From assembly GCA_031430575.1 (NCBI GenBank), contig JANPBT010000062.1:261082-325081 (forward strand): DNA of 64,000 nucleotides. The letters are read 5' to 3'. Below, one piece after another: positions 26,060 to 34,211 of the stretch. Both the position numbers and the translations under genes were made by a program. Numbering within the stretch: position 1 is the stretch's first letter; every line of letters starts with the position of its first letter. Source of the DNA: JANMDS01 sp031430575. Its GTDB lineage: Bacteria > Pseudomonadota > Gammaproteobacteria > Burkholderiales > Casimicrobiaceae. The notes beneath the pieces are model-generated. The model was not told where the DNA came from, did not search any database, and saw only the letters and a list, made by a program, of their open reading frames with translations.

Positions 26060-26589
26060 TTCACCCAATCTTGAAAATGGGCGATCCGCGCTTGCTGCGC
26101 GTGGCCAAACCGGTGATGGAATTTTCAACCCCCTATCTCAACGAGCTCATCGAAGATATGTTTGAGACGATGCGCGATGCCAATGGCGCCGGCTTAGCCG
26201 CGCCCCAGATTGGTGTTAATTTAAGAATCGTTATTTTTGGTTTTGAGAAAAATGAGCGTTACCCAGATGCGCCGCCAGTGCCGCCCACCGTTTTGGTTAA
26301 TCCATCGCTCATCGCCCATAGCGAGCAGCGCGAAGGCGGGTGGGAAGGCTGCCTTTCAGTGCCGGGGATGCGGGGCTGGGTCGAGCGCATAGATGATTTA
26401 ACGTATTGTGGATTTACGCCAGATGGCGAAAAAATCGAGCGCCGAGTGAACGGATTTCACGCCCGCGTAGTCCAACACGAGTGCGATCATCTCGACGGAG
26501 TGCTTTATCCAATGCGTGTTGAAGATTTCAGTAAGTTTGGTTTTACCGAAGTGCTCTTTCCGGATAGGAACGCACCTGATGATGACTAA
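26056..26589 (+). CDS. def: Peptide deformylase
   Basis: Removes the formyl group from nascent N-terminal methionines, cytoplasmic and metal-dependent. It has 177 residues. All three motifs are present: GAGLAAPQ (44-51), EGCLSVPG with metal ligand C99, and HECDH (141-145) with two His ligands and the catalytic Glu. The usual partner fmt is not adjacent; the gene instead follows the MTA/MTI phosphorylase with a 4-base overlap and overlaps the lipoprotein gene downstream. Confidence 0.96.
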   Translation: MIHPILKMGDPRLLRVAKPVMEFSTPYLNELIEDMFETMRDANGAGLAAPQIGVNLRIVIFGFEKNERYPDAPPVPPTVLVNPSLIAHSEQREGGWEGCLSVPGMRGWVERIDDLTYCGFTPDGEKIERRVNGFHARVVQHECDHLDGVLYPMRVEDFSKFGFTEVLFPDRNAPDDD

Positions 26590-27148
26590 TTCCGCGCCAT
26601 ACCTGCGGCGCAGTTTTGGGCGATTTTCGCCCGTTTTGTTGAAAAAAGCGCTCCAAAATGCCCTATTCTGCGCCGCAGGTATGGGTGCATTAACCGGCTG
26701 CTCAGCGATTAAAACTACCGCAGATGTCGCCGGCACTGCCGTAGTGACCAGCGTAAAAGTCGCGAGCGCTGTCGCGGGCACGACGGTCGATGTTGCCAAG
26801 GGCGCGGTGACCACCGGTGTGGTCGTCGGTAGCGCAGCGGTAGCGACTGCCAGTGCGGCCAAATCACTATCGCTTGCTACCGCCAGCGTCGCGATTTCTG
26901 GGGCATCGCTTGTGGGAAGCGCAGTGATGTGGGGCATCCAGTTAAGGCGCAGCGATGATTTTTTGCATGCTCCAGTCACTTCCGCGGGCGGTGGGCGATT
27001 CATTAGCGCCGAGGGGCGCGTCATTGAAACCGAAAAATGCACAGAAATCGCGCCGCAGTTACCTGCTGTTTTGGTCTATGCTAAAGATGGAGACGTACAG
27101 GTGCGCGTTAATGGCAGCGCCTGCCGCGTCGTGCGCGTTGCGAGTTGA
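26579..27148 (+). CDS. Hypothetical lipoprotein with Ala/Val-rich region
   Basis: Unrecognised protein of 189 residues. The ATG at 26579 has AGGAA 9 bases upstream and overlaps the def stop; an internal TTG at 26639 would give a more usual short signal (KKALQNALFCAAGMGALTGC). The lipobox LTGC indicates lipid attachment. A long Ala/Val/Thr region follows (roughly residues 45-110), like a membrane-packing or zipper segment, then a small C-terminal domain (CTEIAPQLPAVLVYAKDGD). Two inverted dispersed-repeat copies lie in the first 105 bases and encode YLRRS and FCAAGM, so the signal sequence is largely repeat-built. Confidence 0.7.
   Translation: MMTNSAPYLRRSFGRFSPVLLKKALQNALFCAAGMGALTGCSAIKTTADVAGTAVVTSVKVASAVAGTTVDVAKGAVTTGVVVGSAAVATASAAKSLSLATASVAISGASLVGSAVMWGIQLRRSDDFLHAPVTSAGGGRFISAEGRVIETEKCTEIAPQLPAVLVYAKDGDVQVRVNGSACRVVRVAS
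26599..26615 (-). repeat. Dispersed repeat, reverse, left arm of the pair in the lipoprotein leader
   Basis: Centre at 26603-26613. With the forward copy at 26666-26682 it encloses an inner hairpin GGGCGA-TTTT-CGCCC and TTTTGG/CCAAAA pairs. Confidence 0.92.
26666..26682 (+). repeat. Dispersed repeat, forward, in lipoprotein signal peptide
   Basis: Centre at 26668-26678, read as LFCAAGMG just before the lipobox. Confidence 0.92.
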
Positions 27149-27368
27149 GTTTTTTGGCGGCAGATTGCATGGCGTTGCAAGCGGGTTTAGTTGTAGCGGC
27201 AGTGGCACGGCGCAAGCCTGGTCTTACTGCGTTGGCTTCCGTACGGCCTCGTTTGATGCAAAAGGTTGCCGATGTAAGCCGTGATTGGAGCGTCGGTTTT
27301 CTTTACATATTTCCATTTAATAAATCAAGAAATCTATTTAACTTATTGATTTATATATTTTAAATTTA

Positions 27369-27385
27369 CTTGCACGTAAATTGCT
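27369..27385 (+). promoter_or_regulatory. Sigma-54-type (-24/-12) promoter upstream of the PEP-CTERM-like gene
   Basis: CTTGCACGTAAATTGCT matches the consensus YTGGCACG-N4-TTGCW at all fixed positions but one (T for the first G). Spacing between the GC of -24 and the GC of -12 is correct, giving a start near 27396 and a 38-base leader. In Zoogloea and relatives PEP-CTERM genes depend on RpoN with PrsK/PrsR, which supports the call. The 285-base gap before it (27149-27433) shows nothing else. Confidence 0.6.
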
Positions 27386-27433
27386 TTAATGCTGACGGAA
27401 ACAATTAGTTCAATAACTTAATCCGAGGGCATT

Positions 27434-28351
27434 ATGAACAATAACTACTTAAAAACCTTGTTTGCAGCTGTCGCGGCGTCTATCGCCGCATCGGCTGCAA
27501 TCGCAGCACCGGTAACCTTGACCGGCAACTGCGTCAAGATGGGCGCAAATGATTTAGGAACTTTAGGCTCTGGCGGTTCTACCCCTCCAGGCATCTTATA
27601 CGACGCAACCTGCACCGGTACGTTTGCCGCCAATACCGATTACTTGACACCCGGCACGCCATTTGAAGGGTTCGGCGTTCGCTCAACGCAGACTGGTCTT
27701 AACCAAAACGCCAACCAAGATGGCGCTCAAATCGCTGCAACCGGCGCACTGACGACCAACACCATCGCAGGTTTCACCAATTCAGTAACGTGGACTGGCG
27801 CACTGGCTGGTTTTTACAATGTCGTCAATAGCTATTTCTTTAATGCTAATGATGAGCGTATCAACGTTCGCACAACGATCACCGCATTGTCCGATCTGAC
27901 CAACTTGTCGTTTTCTCGTGCAATCGATCCGGATCCAGATGCGCTTTCAAGTGGCAACTTCAATACCAACAATCAACGTGGCTTTGGTGTATTCGCGGCC
28001 ACCGACTTCGTGTATTCCGCTGGCGGCACTACGGGCCGGCCCTTGGGTTTATATTCAAACTCAGCGTACGTTCACAATACTGCAATCGTGAGCAACTGGC
28101 CAGAGCTGGATCCTACCGTTTACTTGAGCGGTCTCAACGACGGCAGCGGCGATTACGCAATCGGTATGGGTTGGCTCATTGGGTCGCTCACTACGGGGCA
28201 ATCGGCTACGATTGACTACGCTTACGTAATGGGCACTTCCGTTGGCACGATCGACATCCCACCGTCTGGCGTTCCAGTCGGCGCGCCGCTGGTGCTTTTG
28301 GCATTTGGTCTGGCGCAGCTTGGGTTTTCCCGCCGTCGCGCAGCGAAGTAA
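27434..28351 (+). CDS. PEP-CTERM-like exported protein
   Basis: Secreted protein of 305 residues. The Sec signal peptide MNNNYLKTLFAAVAASIAASAAIAAP is clear. The C-terminus has the three-part sorting tail: VPVGAP motif (variant of VPEP), hydrophobic helix LVLLAFGLAQLGF, then basic RRRAAK. Such proteins are processed by exosortase and exported with exopolysaccharide or floc material. The body is Asn/Thr/Gly-rich, with a domain I do not recognise. No exosortase (EpsH/XrtA) is in the window. It stands alone between a sigma-54-like promoter and a strong terminator. Confidence 0.78.
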   Translation: MNNNYLKTLFAAVAASIAASAAIAAPVTLTGNCVKMGANDLGTLGSGGSTPPGILYDATCTGTFAANTDYLTPGTPFEGFGVRSTQTGLNQNANQDGAQIAATGALTTNTIAGFTNSVTWTGALAGFYNVVNSYFFNANDERINVRTTITALSDLTNLSFSRAIDPDPDALSSGNFNTNNQRGFGVFAATDFVYSAGGTTGRPLGLYSNSAYVHNTAIVSNWPELDPTVYLSGLNDGSGDYAIGMGWLIGSLTTGQSATIDYAYVMGTSVGTIDIPPSGVPVGAPLVLLAFGLAQLGFSRRRAAK

Positions 28352-28380
28352 CTAACGCGTAACTTCAAGATTGCGATTGC

Positions 28381-28411
28381 AAAAAAAGCCGCTTTTGAGC
28401 GGCTTTTTTTT
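28381..28411. terminator. Bidirectional terminator between convergent genes
   Basis: AAAAAAAGCCGCT-TTTG-AGCGGCTTTTTTT, the stem flanked by A and T tracts on both sides. It closes the PEP-CTERM-like gene on the plus strand and can serve the minus-strand gene ending at 28437. Confidence 0.93.
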
Positions 28412-28436
28412 ATTCAGATTCTATTTGCCGCCAGCG

Positions 28437-28817
28437 CTAAAGCACAAGCGCGGCGCACGCCCGGCGCCCCTCCGAGATCAGCACGTTGTAAGTGCGGCAG
28501 GCGGCAGCCGTCGCCATAATTTCATAGCCAATGCGGGCATCGATGAGCGGCTTGAGCAGGCTCGGATGCGGAAATACGTGCTTGACGCCCGTGCCAATCA
28601 CCAGCACTACAGGCGCGTAATCCACAATCGCTTTCCAGGCGGCGACAATCTCTTCCATCGATGAAATCTGCGCCGCAGGTATGCCAACCCAAGCCTGAGC
28701 GCCGGTATCGGGGAAAAGCAGAAAACTCGCGTTTTGGGCGATACCATTAATGAAGATCTGATCAGCCTCGGTTTTGGTGATTTGAAAACCCGCCGCTTCA
28801 GCAAGTTGAAATTTCAT
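28437..28817 (-). CDS. Mth938-like domain protein (DUF498)
   Basis: Cytoplasmic protein of 126 residues of the Mth938/NDUFAF3-like family, with the characteristic core VVLVIGTGVKHVFPHPSLLKPLIDARIGYEIMATAAACRTYNVL. The ATG at 28817 (MKFQLAEAAGFQ) fits the family better than the ORF's earlier start codon. The molecular function is unknown; the mitochondrial relative assists respiratory complex I assembly. A dispersed-repeat copy encodes GIPAAQIS mid-protein. Confidence 0.87.
   Translation of the reverse strand: MKFQLAEAAGFQITKTEADQIFINGIAQNASFLLFPDTGAQAWVGIPAAQISSMEEIVAAWKAIVDYAPVVLVIGTGVKHVFPHPSLLKPLIDARIGYEIMATAAACRTYNVLISEGRRACAALVL
28666..28682 (+). repeat. Dispersed repeat, forward, in the Mth938-like gene
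   Basis: Centre at 28668-28678. Read on the minus strand as GIPAAQIS. Confidence 0.92.
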
Positions 28818-28912
28818 AGGGATAATCGCCTTTGGTGCGTTGCAACATTTAAGAAAACACGGCACAATTCTATTCGAGCGTTGCAGTGCGCGATTTCATA
28901 CAGAAATCGTCT

Positions 28913-28929
28913 ATACCTGCGGCGCAGAT
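28913..28929 (-). repeat. Dispersed repeat, reverse, intergenic upstream of alaC
   Basis: Centre at 28917-28927, in the 211-base gap between the divergent Mth938-like and aminotransferase genes. Confidence 0.92.
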
Positions 28930-29028
28930 TTAGCGTTTTTTTGTTGTAAAGCGGGTGCCTCCTCTGTCTGTCAGAATTCTGACGGATCGTAGCGGCAGTG
29001 AATCAACGTCTCACCCACATTCTCTGAT

Positions 29029-30219
29029 ATGAACAATACCAATTTTTCGCGCATTCAGCGCTTGCCCCCCTATGTTTTTGCGATTACCTCTGATTTGCGT
29101 ATGGCTGCCCGCCGTCGTGGTGAAGATGTCATAGATTTCGGCATGGGTAACCCCGATGGCCCGACGCCCAAGCATATCGTTGATAAATTAGTGGAGACCG
29201 CGCTGCGTGGAGATACCCACGGTTACAGCGTGTCAAAGGGCATTCCGCGGTTGCGCAAAGCCATTACCGGTTGGTATGAGCGCCGCTACGGCGCCGTGCT
29301 CGATCCTGATACCGAAGCCATCGTGACCATTGGCTCGAAAGAGGGGCTCGCCCATTTAATGTTGGCTACGATGGATCGCGGCGATACCGCGCTCGTGCCC
29401 AACCCGAGCTACCCGATTCATATCTACGGCGCGATTATCGCGGGCGCGGATATTCGCTCGGTGCGCACCACCGACGATGTCGATTTTTTTGAAGAGCTTG
29501 AGCGCGCAATCAAAGAAAGCATTCCAAAGCCAAAAATGATTATCCTGGGCTTTCCGTCCAATCCAACGGCGAAATGTGTAGATCTGCCGTTTTTCGAACG
29601 CGTCGTAGCGCTAGCAAAAGAACACAGCATTTACGTCGTGCATGATCTTGCCTATGCTGATTTGGTGTTTGACGGCTACCGCGCGCCGTCGATTATGGAA
29701 GTGCCGGGCGCAAAAGATGTCGCGGTCGAGTTTTTCACCATGAGCAAGAGCTACAACATGGCTGGCTGGCGCGTCGGCTTCATGGTCGGCAATAAAGATT
29801 TGGTCAACGCGCTGGGTCGCATTAAGGGCTATCACGATTACGGCACATTTACCCCGATTCAAGTGGCGAGCATCGCTGCGCTTGAAGGTCCGCAAGATTG
29901 TGTGGAAGAAATTCGCCTTCAATACGAAGGTCGACGCAATGTGCTTCACAAAGGCTTAACCGAAGCGGGCTGGAATACCGAGCTTCCAAAAGCGTCGATG
30001 TATATCTGGGCAAAAATTCCAGATGCCTATAAAAAAATGGGCTCGCTCGAATTTACGAAAAAACTCATGGCAGACGCAAAGGTGAGCGTATCGCCGGGCG
30101 TGGGCTTTGGCCAATATGGCGATTCCCACGTGCGTTTTGCGCTCATTGAAAACGAAGCGCGCATCCGGCAAGCGGTGCGTGGAATTAAAGATATGTTTAA
30201 AAAAGACGGACTGTTGTAG
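29029..30219 (+). CDS. alaC: Alanine-type aminotransferase, class I
   Basis: PLP-dependent aminotransferase of 396 residues, the AlaC/YfdZ type that makes alanine from pyruvate with glutamate. Motifs: VIDFGMGNPDGPTP, NPSYPIHIYGAI, FPSNPTAKCV, and SKSYNMAGWRVGF containing the PLP-binding Lys. In Burkholderiales this gene typically precedes hom and thrC, as here, so transamination and threonine synthesis are transcriptionally linked. Its stop overlaps the next GTG start by one base. Confidence 0.93.
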   Translation: MNNTNFSRIQRLPPYVFAITSDLRMAARRRGEDVIDFGMGNPDGPTPKHIVDKLVETALRGDTHGYSVSKGIPRLRKAITGWYERRYGAVLDPDTEAIVTIGSKEGLAHLMLATMDRGDTALVPNPSYPIHIYGAIIAGADIRSVRTTDDVDFFEELERAIKESIPKPKMIILGFPSNPTAKCVDLPFFERVVALAKEHSIYVVHDLAYADLVFDGYRAPSIMEVPGAKDVAVEFFTMSKSYNMAGWRVGFMVGNKDLVNALGRIKGYHDYGTFTPIQVASIAALEGPQDCVEEIRLQYEGRRNVLHKGLTEAGWNTELPKASMYIWAKIPDAYKKMGSLEFTKKLMADAKVSVSPGVGFGQYGDSHVRFALIENEARIRQAVRGIKDMFKKDGLL

Positions 30220-30662
30220 TGCTTGCGATCATTGATGTCACCGATGCAGATGGCGTAATCGTTCGCCCTGAGCTGCTGGCGAGCGCAGAGGCAATTCACC
30301 GCGAGCTTCGACCCGCCATCGTGGCAGACTACACGCAGAAAATGGCGCGCATTTTTCAGCAAGGTGGTCGCATGGCGGTCGCTGTAGAAGATGCGCACGT
30401 GGTCGGTCTCTCGGTCTGGCGCTGTTATGAAAACACCTACGATGGTTTGAAGTTTTATTGTGATGATTTGGTCACTAGCAGCGGCCGACGCTCAAAGGGC
30501 GTAGGCCGCGCTTTGATCGATCATATGAGCAGGCGCGCGTTGAGTCTGGGCGTTGAAACGCTCACCCTGAGCTCTGGAACTCAGCGCATTGATGCCCATC
30601 GTTTTTACTTTCGTGCCGGGTTTGTGATCCCGGCTTTTGCATTTTCAAAGAAACTTAAATGA
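30219..30662 (+). CDS. GNAT-family N-acetyltransferase
   Basis: Acetyltransferase-like protein of 147 residues. GTG start at 30219 shares a base with the alaC stop (TAGTG), and its stop overlaps the hom start (ATGA), so it is coupled on both sides. Acetyl-CoA binding motif A appears as RRSKGVGRALIDHM, followed by LTLSSGTQRIDAHRFYFRAGF typical of motif B. The substrate is unknown. Its position between alaC and hom is not the arrangement I would expect in related genomes, suggesting insertion of a small enzyme into a biosynthetic operon. Confidence 0.85.
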   Translation: MLAIIDVTDADGVIVRPELLASAEAIHRELRPAIVADYTQKMARIFQQGGRMAVAVEDAHVVGLSVWRCYENTYDGLKFYCDDLVTSSGRRSKGVGRALIDHMSRRALSLGVETLTLSSGTQRIDAHRFYFRAGFVIPAFAFSKKLK

Positions 30663-31990
30663 CTCCAATTCGCATCGGTTTGTTAGGGATCGGCACGGTC
30701 GGCGCCGGCACGGTCGCCGTGCTTGCTCGCAATCAAGAAGAGATCTCCCGTCGCGTGGGGCGCAAGATGGAGATCGCCGCGATCTACGCGCGTACGCCGG
30801 GGAAAGCGCAAAAAGCGGTGCAAGAAGCCGGTATCGCCTGCTTGATTACCAGCGATGCCCAATCTGTCGTGAGCGACCCTGCAATTGCAATCGTGGTTGA
30901 GCTGATGGGGGGCACTTCGCTCGCAAAAGATCTCGTGCTTGCCGCCATCGCCAATGGTAAGCATGTCGTCACCGCAAATAAATCGATGCTCGCGATTCAC
31001 GGCAATGAAATTTTCGCAGCCGCGCGCGCTAAGGGCGTGATGGTGATGTTCGAAGCCGCGGTTGCAGGCGGCATCCCCATCATCAAGGCCTTGCGTGAAG
31101 GCTTAGTTGCGAACCGCATCGAATGGATTGCGGGCATCATCAACGGCACGACCAATTTCATCTTGTCTGAAATGCGCAGCAAGGGCTTGAGCTTTGCTGA
31201 AGTGCTCAAAACCGCGCAAGAAAAAGGCTATGCTGAAACTGATCCTACATTTGATATTGAAGGGATCGACGCTGCACATAAGCTCACCATCATGTCGGCC
31301 TTGGCGTTTGGCGTACCGATGCAGTTTGAAAAAGCCTATATCGAAGGCATTACAAAAGTAGAAGCAAAAGATATTCGCTACGCCGAGGAAATGGGCTATC
31401 GCATCAAGCTGCTTGGCATTACGAAGCGGCGCGCATTTTCCAACTCTGAAGGTTTTGAATTGCGGGTTCATCCGACGCTGATTCCGACGAAACGTTTGAT
31501 CGCAAATGTTGAAGGCGTGATGAATGCCGTGCTCGTCAAAGGCGACGCAGTGGGGGCAACGCTTTACTACGGCGCAGGGGCGGGTGCGTCGCCCACGGCC
31601 TCAGCGGTCATTGCAGATTTGGTCGATGTGGCCCGGCTCATCACTGCCGACCCGCAAAATCGCGTGCCGTCGCTCGCCTTCCAGCACGACAAGATGGGCG
31701 CGGAAGCGATCTTACCGATGGAAGATGTCGTCACGAGCTACTATTTGCGTTTACGGGTTGACGACAAACCCGGCGTGCTCGCAGATATCACACGCATACT
31801 GGCCGATCAAGAAATTTCGATCGATGCGATGCTGCAAAAAGAGCCGGAAGAGGGCGAAGATCAGGCCGATATTATTTTGCTCACCCACGAAACGCAAGAG
31901 CGTAACGTCAACGCCGCGATTGCGAAAATCGAATCGCTTGCAACGACGCGCGGTAAGATTGTGCGCTTGCGGTTAGAGAATTTGGCGTGA
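30659..31990 (+). CDS. hom: Homoserine dehydrogenase
   Basis: NAD(P)H-dependent reduction of aspartate semialdehyde to homoserine for threonine and methionine synthesis. It has 443 residues: nucleotide-binding GLLGIGTVGAGT at the start, TANKSMLAIHG and EAAVAGGIPII in the catalytic domain, IINGTTNFIL, and a C-terminal ACT domain from about residue 360 (YYLRLRVDDKPGVLADITRIL) for threonine feedback. It is coupled by overlap to the GNAT gene. thrC follows only after a 2.4-kb accessory insert. Confidence 0.95.
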   Translation: MTPIRIGLLGIGTVGAGTVAVLARNQEEISRRVGRKMEIAAIYARTPGKAQKAVQEAGIACLITSDAQSVVSDPAIAIVVELMGGTSLAKDLVLAAIANGKHVVTANKSMLAIHGNEIFAAARAKGVMVMFEAAVAGGIPIIKALREGLVANRIEWIAGIINGTTNFILSEMRSKGLSFAEVLKTAQEKGYAETDPTFDIEGIDAAHKLTIMSALAFGVPMQFEKAYIEGITKVEAKDIRYAEEMGYRIKLLGITKRRAFSNSEGFELRVHPTLIPTKRLIANVEGVMNAVLVKGDAVGATLYYGAGAGASPTASAVIADLVDVARLITADPQNRVPSLAFQHDKMGAEAILPMEDVVTSYYLRLRVDDKPGVLADITRILADQEISIDAMLQKEPEEGEDQADIILLTHETQERNVNAAIAKIESLATTRGKIVRLRLENLA

Positions 31991-32026
31991 GGGTCGTCAT
32001 TTTCGGAAATGTTGAATGACGTCCCT
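31990..32026 (+). terminator. Stem-loop directly after hom
   Basis: AGGGTCGTCATT pairs with AATGACGTCCCT around a 13-base loop (one T-T mismatch). No T tract follows, so it may be an attenuating or stabilising hairpin, not a full terminator. It sits at the edge of the accessory insert. Confidence 0.45.
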
Positions 32027-32180
32027 AAATCTTTGATCCTATGCTGCTGATCACAGCAAGTGAATCAGTGGTCTCATTACCAGCGCTATCGGGAGATGAG
32101 AAAGCACGCGACCCGGCATTTATTCGAAGTAGGGAGCAGTAAACTGATTGACAGATTGACTAATGAAAAAGGAAACGGCG

Positions 32181-32578
32181 ATGACAAAAGATGTCAAGTT
32201 ACCAGTGAATTTAATTTTGGTGCTAGTAATCGCCGGGTGCGCGTCTGCACCACGTCCCGCCTTCACTGAGGCAAATGCAGGGCCGGCTCCAACCATCGAA
32301 GTAGCGACTGAAAAGGTCATGGACTTTTACAGCCAATGCTAAAAGACCCCGATAGCATCAAGCAGCCGCGTGTGACGGTAAGCGGTATCGTTGGTTGGCC
32401 AGCTCGGGGAGCCTGGATGCTAGGATGGCAGGTCTGCTACGCCTATAACGCCAAAAATAGTAACGGAGCATATGTCGGGGTAAAGCAATCCACAATGCCT
32501 GTGGTGTGCAGCCACACAGGCACTTGCTATGCGTATTCAAATGTAACGAATTACGAACCATCGCCCTGTTCGCAATGA
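32181..32578 (+). pseudogene. Small lipoprotein gene broken by a one-base deletion
   Basis: From ATG 32181 (AAGGA seven bases before) the frame reads MTKDVKLPVNLILVLVIAGC, a lipoprotein signal with lipobox, then SAPRPAFTEANAG... up to FYSQC and a TAA at 32340. In the next frame the protein continues without a gap as LKDPDSIKQPRVTVSG...GWQVCYAYNAKNSNGAYVG to a TGA at 32578. Restoring one base after 32339 fuses both parts into about 132 residues. It is either a real frameshift or a sequencing/assembly error. The end overlaps the next gene's start. No domain recognised. Confidence 0.65.
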
Positions 32579-33402
32579 AGCTTCCCGCCAAAGCCTTAGC
32601 TCTGCTAACCAATAATTTAAAACCCACGCAGGCGACGGTTAAGCGGCTGCGTGATGCCGATAAAAACGAAGCCGAAACCGTCGCCGTCATCCGTGAAACG
32701 CTCGTTACTCTATTCGGCTACGACAGATTTAACGAGCTGGTAGCCGAGTTGCGCATTGATAGCTTGAGCTGCGATTTGGCGCTCAAGCTCGATGGGCATA
32801 TTTGGGCGCTCATCGAGTGCAAGGCTGTAGGTGTAGAGCTAAAGCGCGCGCAGATTGACCAAGCCGTGCACTACGCTGCTAAATCTGGCAATCGCTGGGT
32901 AATCCTCACCAACGCCCAGAAATGGCAAGTATGGTGGGTCAATCTTGAGGGTCAAATCAGCACCGAATTGGTCATCGATATCGATTTGCTAGAGGTGAGC
33001 CTCAAAAGCGAGCGCGATGTCGAGCGGCTTTTTGCGCTTACGCGCGATGGCATCTTCGGCGGCATGTTGGGTGCAGTGCGCGGGCACAACAACGCGCTTG
33101 ATCGCTTTTGGCTCGCGCAAGTTCTGCAAAGCGCGCCTGTACTCGGCGCAGTGCGCCGCGAGATCGCCCGGCTAGAGCAACATAAATGCACGGATGAAGA
33201 AATCGCGCGCGCATTCACCGCCGAAGTGTTCAAGCGGGAATTGGTCGAAGATGCCCGGGTAGCCCCTGCGCAAGTGCGCTACAAAAAGGCAGCCAAAAGC
33301 GCAGCGCTGCGAGAAGCCGCGAAGCGCACCGTCGCTGTTGCAAAGTCGGCGGTTGAGCAACCGCCTGATCTGGATGGAGATGAGTCCGTAAGCGACGAAT
33401 AA
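32575..33402 (+). CDS. Stand-alone HsdR N-terminal-like (PD-(D/E)xK) protein
   Basis: Protein of 275 residues from the ATG at 32575, which overlaps the preceding stop (ATGA). The middle resembles the N-terminal nuclease domain of type I restriction subunit R: LVTLFGYDRFNELVAELRI, then D...LDGHIWALIECKAVGVEL with the ECK of a PD-(D/E)xK site, and QIDQAVHYAAKSGNRWVILTN. No helicase, HsdM or HsdS is near, so it is an orphan domain, perhaps defence-related or a general nuclease. The C-terminus is Lys/Ala-rich. It belongs to the accessory insert between hom and thrC. Confidence 0.75.
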   Translation: MKLPAKALALLTNNLKPTQATVKRLRDADKNEAETVAVIRETLVTLFGYDRFNELVAELRIDSLSCDLALKLDGHIWALIECKAVGVELKRAQIDQAVHYAAKSGNRWVILTNAQKWQVWWVNLEGQISTELVIDIDLLEVSLKSERDVERLFALTRDGIFGGMLGAVRGHNNALDRFWLAQVLQSAPVLGAVRREIARLEQHKCTDEEIARAFTAEVFKRELVEDARVAPAQVRYKKAAKSAALREAAKRTVAVAKSAVEQPPDLDGDESVSDE

Positions 33403-33500
33403 GGCGGGAGCCGTTGAACAGTGCAAGCGCACCCATATTCAACAGAATCCCTTCCGGAAAGTAATACAATTTGTGAAACGTGTTACCTTGAAAGCAAATC

Positions 33501-33752
33501 ATGGCGCATCAGCTCACAACCAAAGGCCAAGTGATCGTTCCAAAAGCGGTGCGGGATTTTCTGGGCGTGAAGCCAGGCGATTCCGTTAAATGGGAAGTGA
33601 TGGCGGATGGGCGCGCGGCGTTGTCGCCGGACAAAAAACCGCGTTCCAATTTCGCGGACTCACTCAAAGCGTTTGTTGGGGTCGCGAAAGGTAAAGGCAG
33701 CACGGAAGATCTTATGCGCCTCACGCGCGGCGATGATTGGAATAAGCCGTGA
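33501..33752 (+). CDS. AbrB/MazE-fold antitoxin of a VapBC-type pair
   Basis: DNA-binding antitoxin of 83 residues. The swapped-hairpin AbrB motif is plain: LTTKGQVIVPKAVRDFLGVKPGDSV. The C-terminal tail (SLKAFVGVAKGKGSTEDLMRLTRGDDW) should wrap the toxin. It overlaps the PIN-domain gene by 4 bases. The pair probably represses its own promoter, in the 98-base gap upstream. Confidence 0.9.
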   Translation: MAHQLTTKGQVIVPKAVRDFLGVKPGDSVKWEVMADGRAALSPDKKPRSNFADSLKAFVGVAKGKGSTEDLMRLTRGDDWNKP

Positions 33753-34150
33753 AGACGCTGCTAGATACGAATATTGTGTCCGATTTGATGTATCGAGACG
33801 AGCGGTGGTGGCAATGGTCGTTTGATGCGCTCGTTTCAGCGAAAGCGCGTGGCGAAGTGATGGTGAATGTAGTGGTGTATGCGGAGCTTTGCGTACGTCC
33901 GGAAATTGAACGCGGCCTCGATGATTTCCTTACGCAGCTATCGATTAATGTCGCGCCGATTTCAACGGATGTCGGGCGTGCGGCTGCCGTGGCGTTTCGG
34001 GAATATCGCGCGCAAGGTGGCGCGAAAGTAAACGTGTTGCCCGATTTTTTCATCGGTGCGCATGCACTCGTTGATGGCTACGCGCTGCTTACCCGCGATG
34101 CAGCCCGATTCAAAACATATTTTCCTGGAGTAACGCTTCTCGCACCGTAA
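33749..34150 (+). CDS. PIN-domain toxin (VapC type)
   Basis: Ribonuclease toxin of 133 residues, neutralised by the preceding AbrB-type antitoxin. PIN acidic residues are visible: D6 in LLDTNIVSDLM, E in VVYAELCVRPEIE, and the late D in LPDFFIGAHALVDGYALLTRDAARF. The C-terminus FPGVTLLAP is the usual end of this group. RNA target unknown. Confidence 0.9.
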   Translation: MKTLLDTNIVSDLMYRDERWWQWSFDALVSAKARGEVMVNVVVYAELCVRPEIERGLDDFLTQLSINVAPISTDVGRAAAVAFREYRAQGGAKVNVLPDFFIGAHALVDGYALLTRDAARFKTYFPGVTLLAP

Positions 34151-34194
34151 TCTTTGCCGCGTTCTCAGGAAATTGCGTCAAAAAAAACTGCCTA

Positions 34195-34211
34195 TTCTGC
34201 GCCGCAGGTAT
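34195..34211 (+). repeat. Dispersed repeat, forward, intergenic between vapC-like gene and thrC
   Basis: Centre at 34197-34207, preceded by CAAAAAAAACTGCCTATT, close to the flank at 26651. The 263-base gap around it holds no gene I can see. Confidence 0.92.

Noticed and set aside
27145..27363. A 72-codon frame after the lipoprotein gene
   Set aside because: No ribosome site, odd composition, and it runs through the AT-rich region upstream of the PEP-CTERM-like gene; treated as intergenic.
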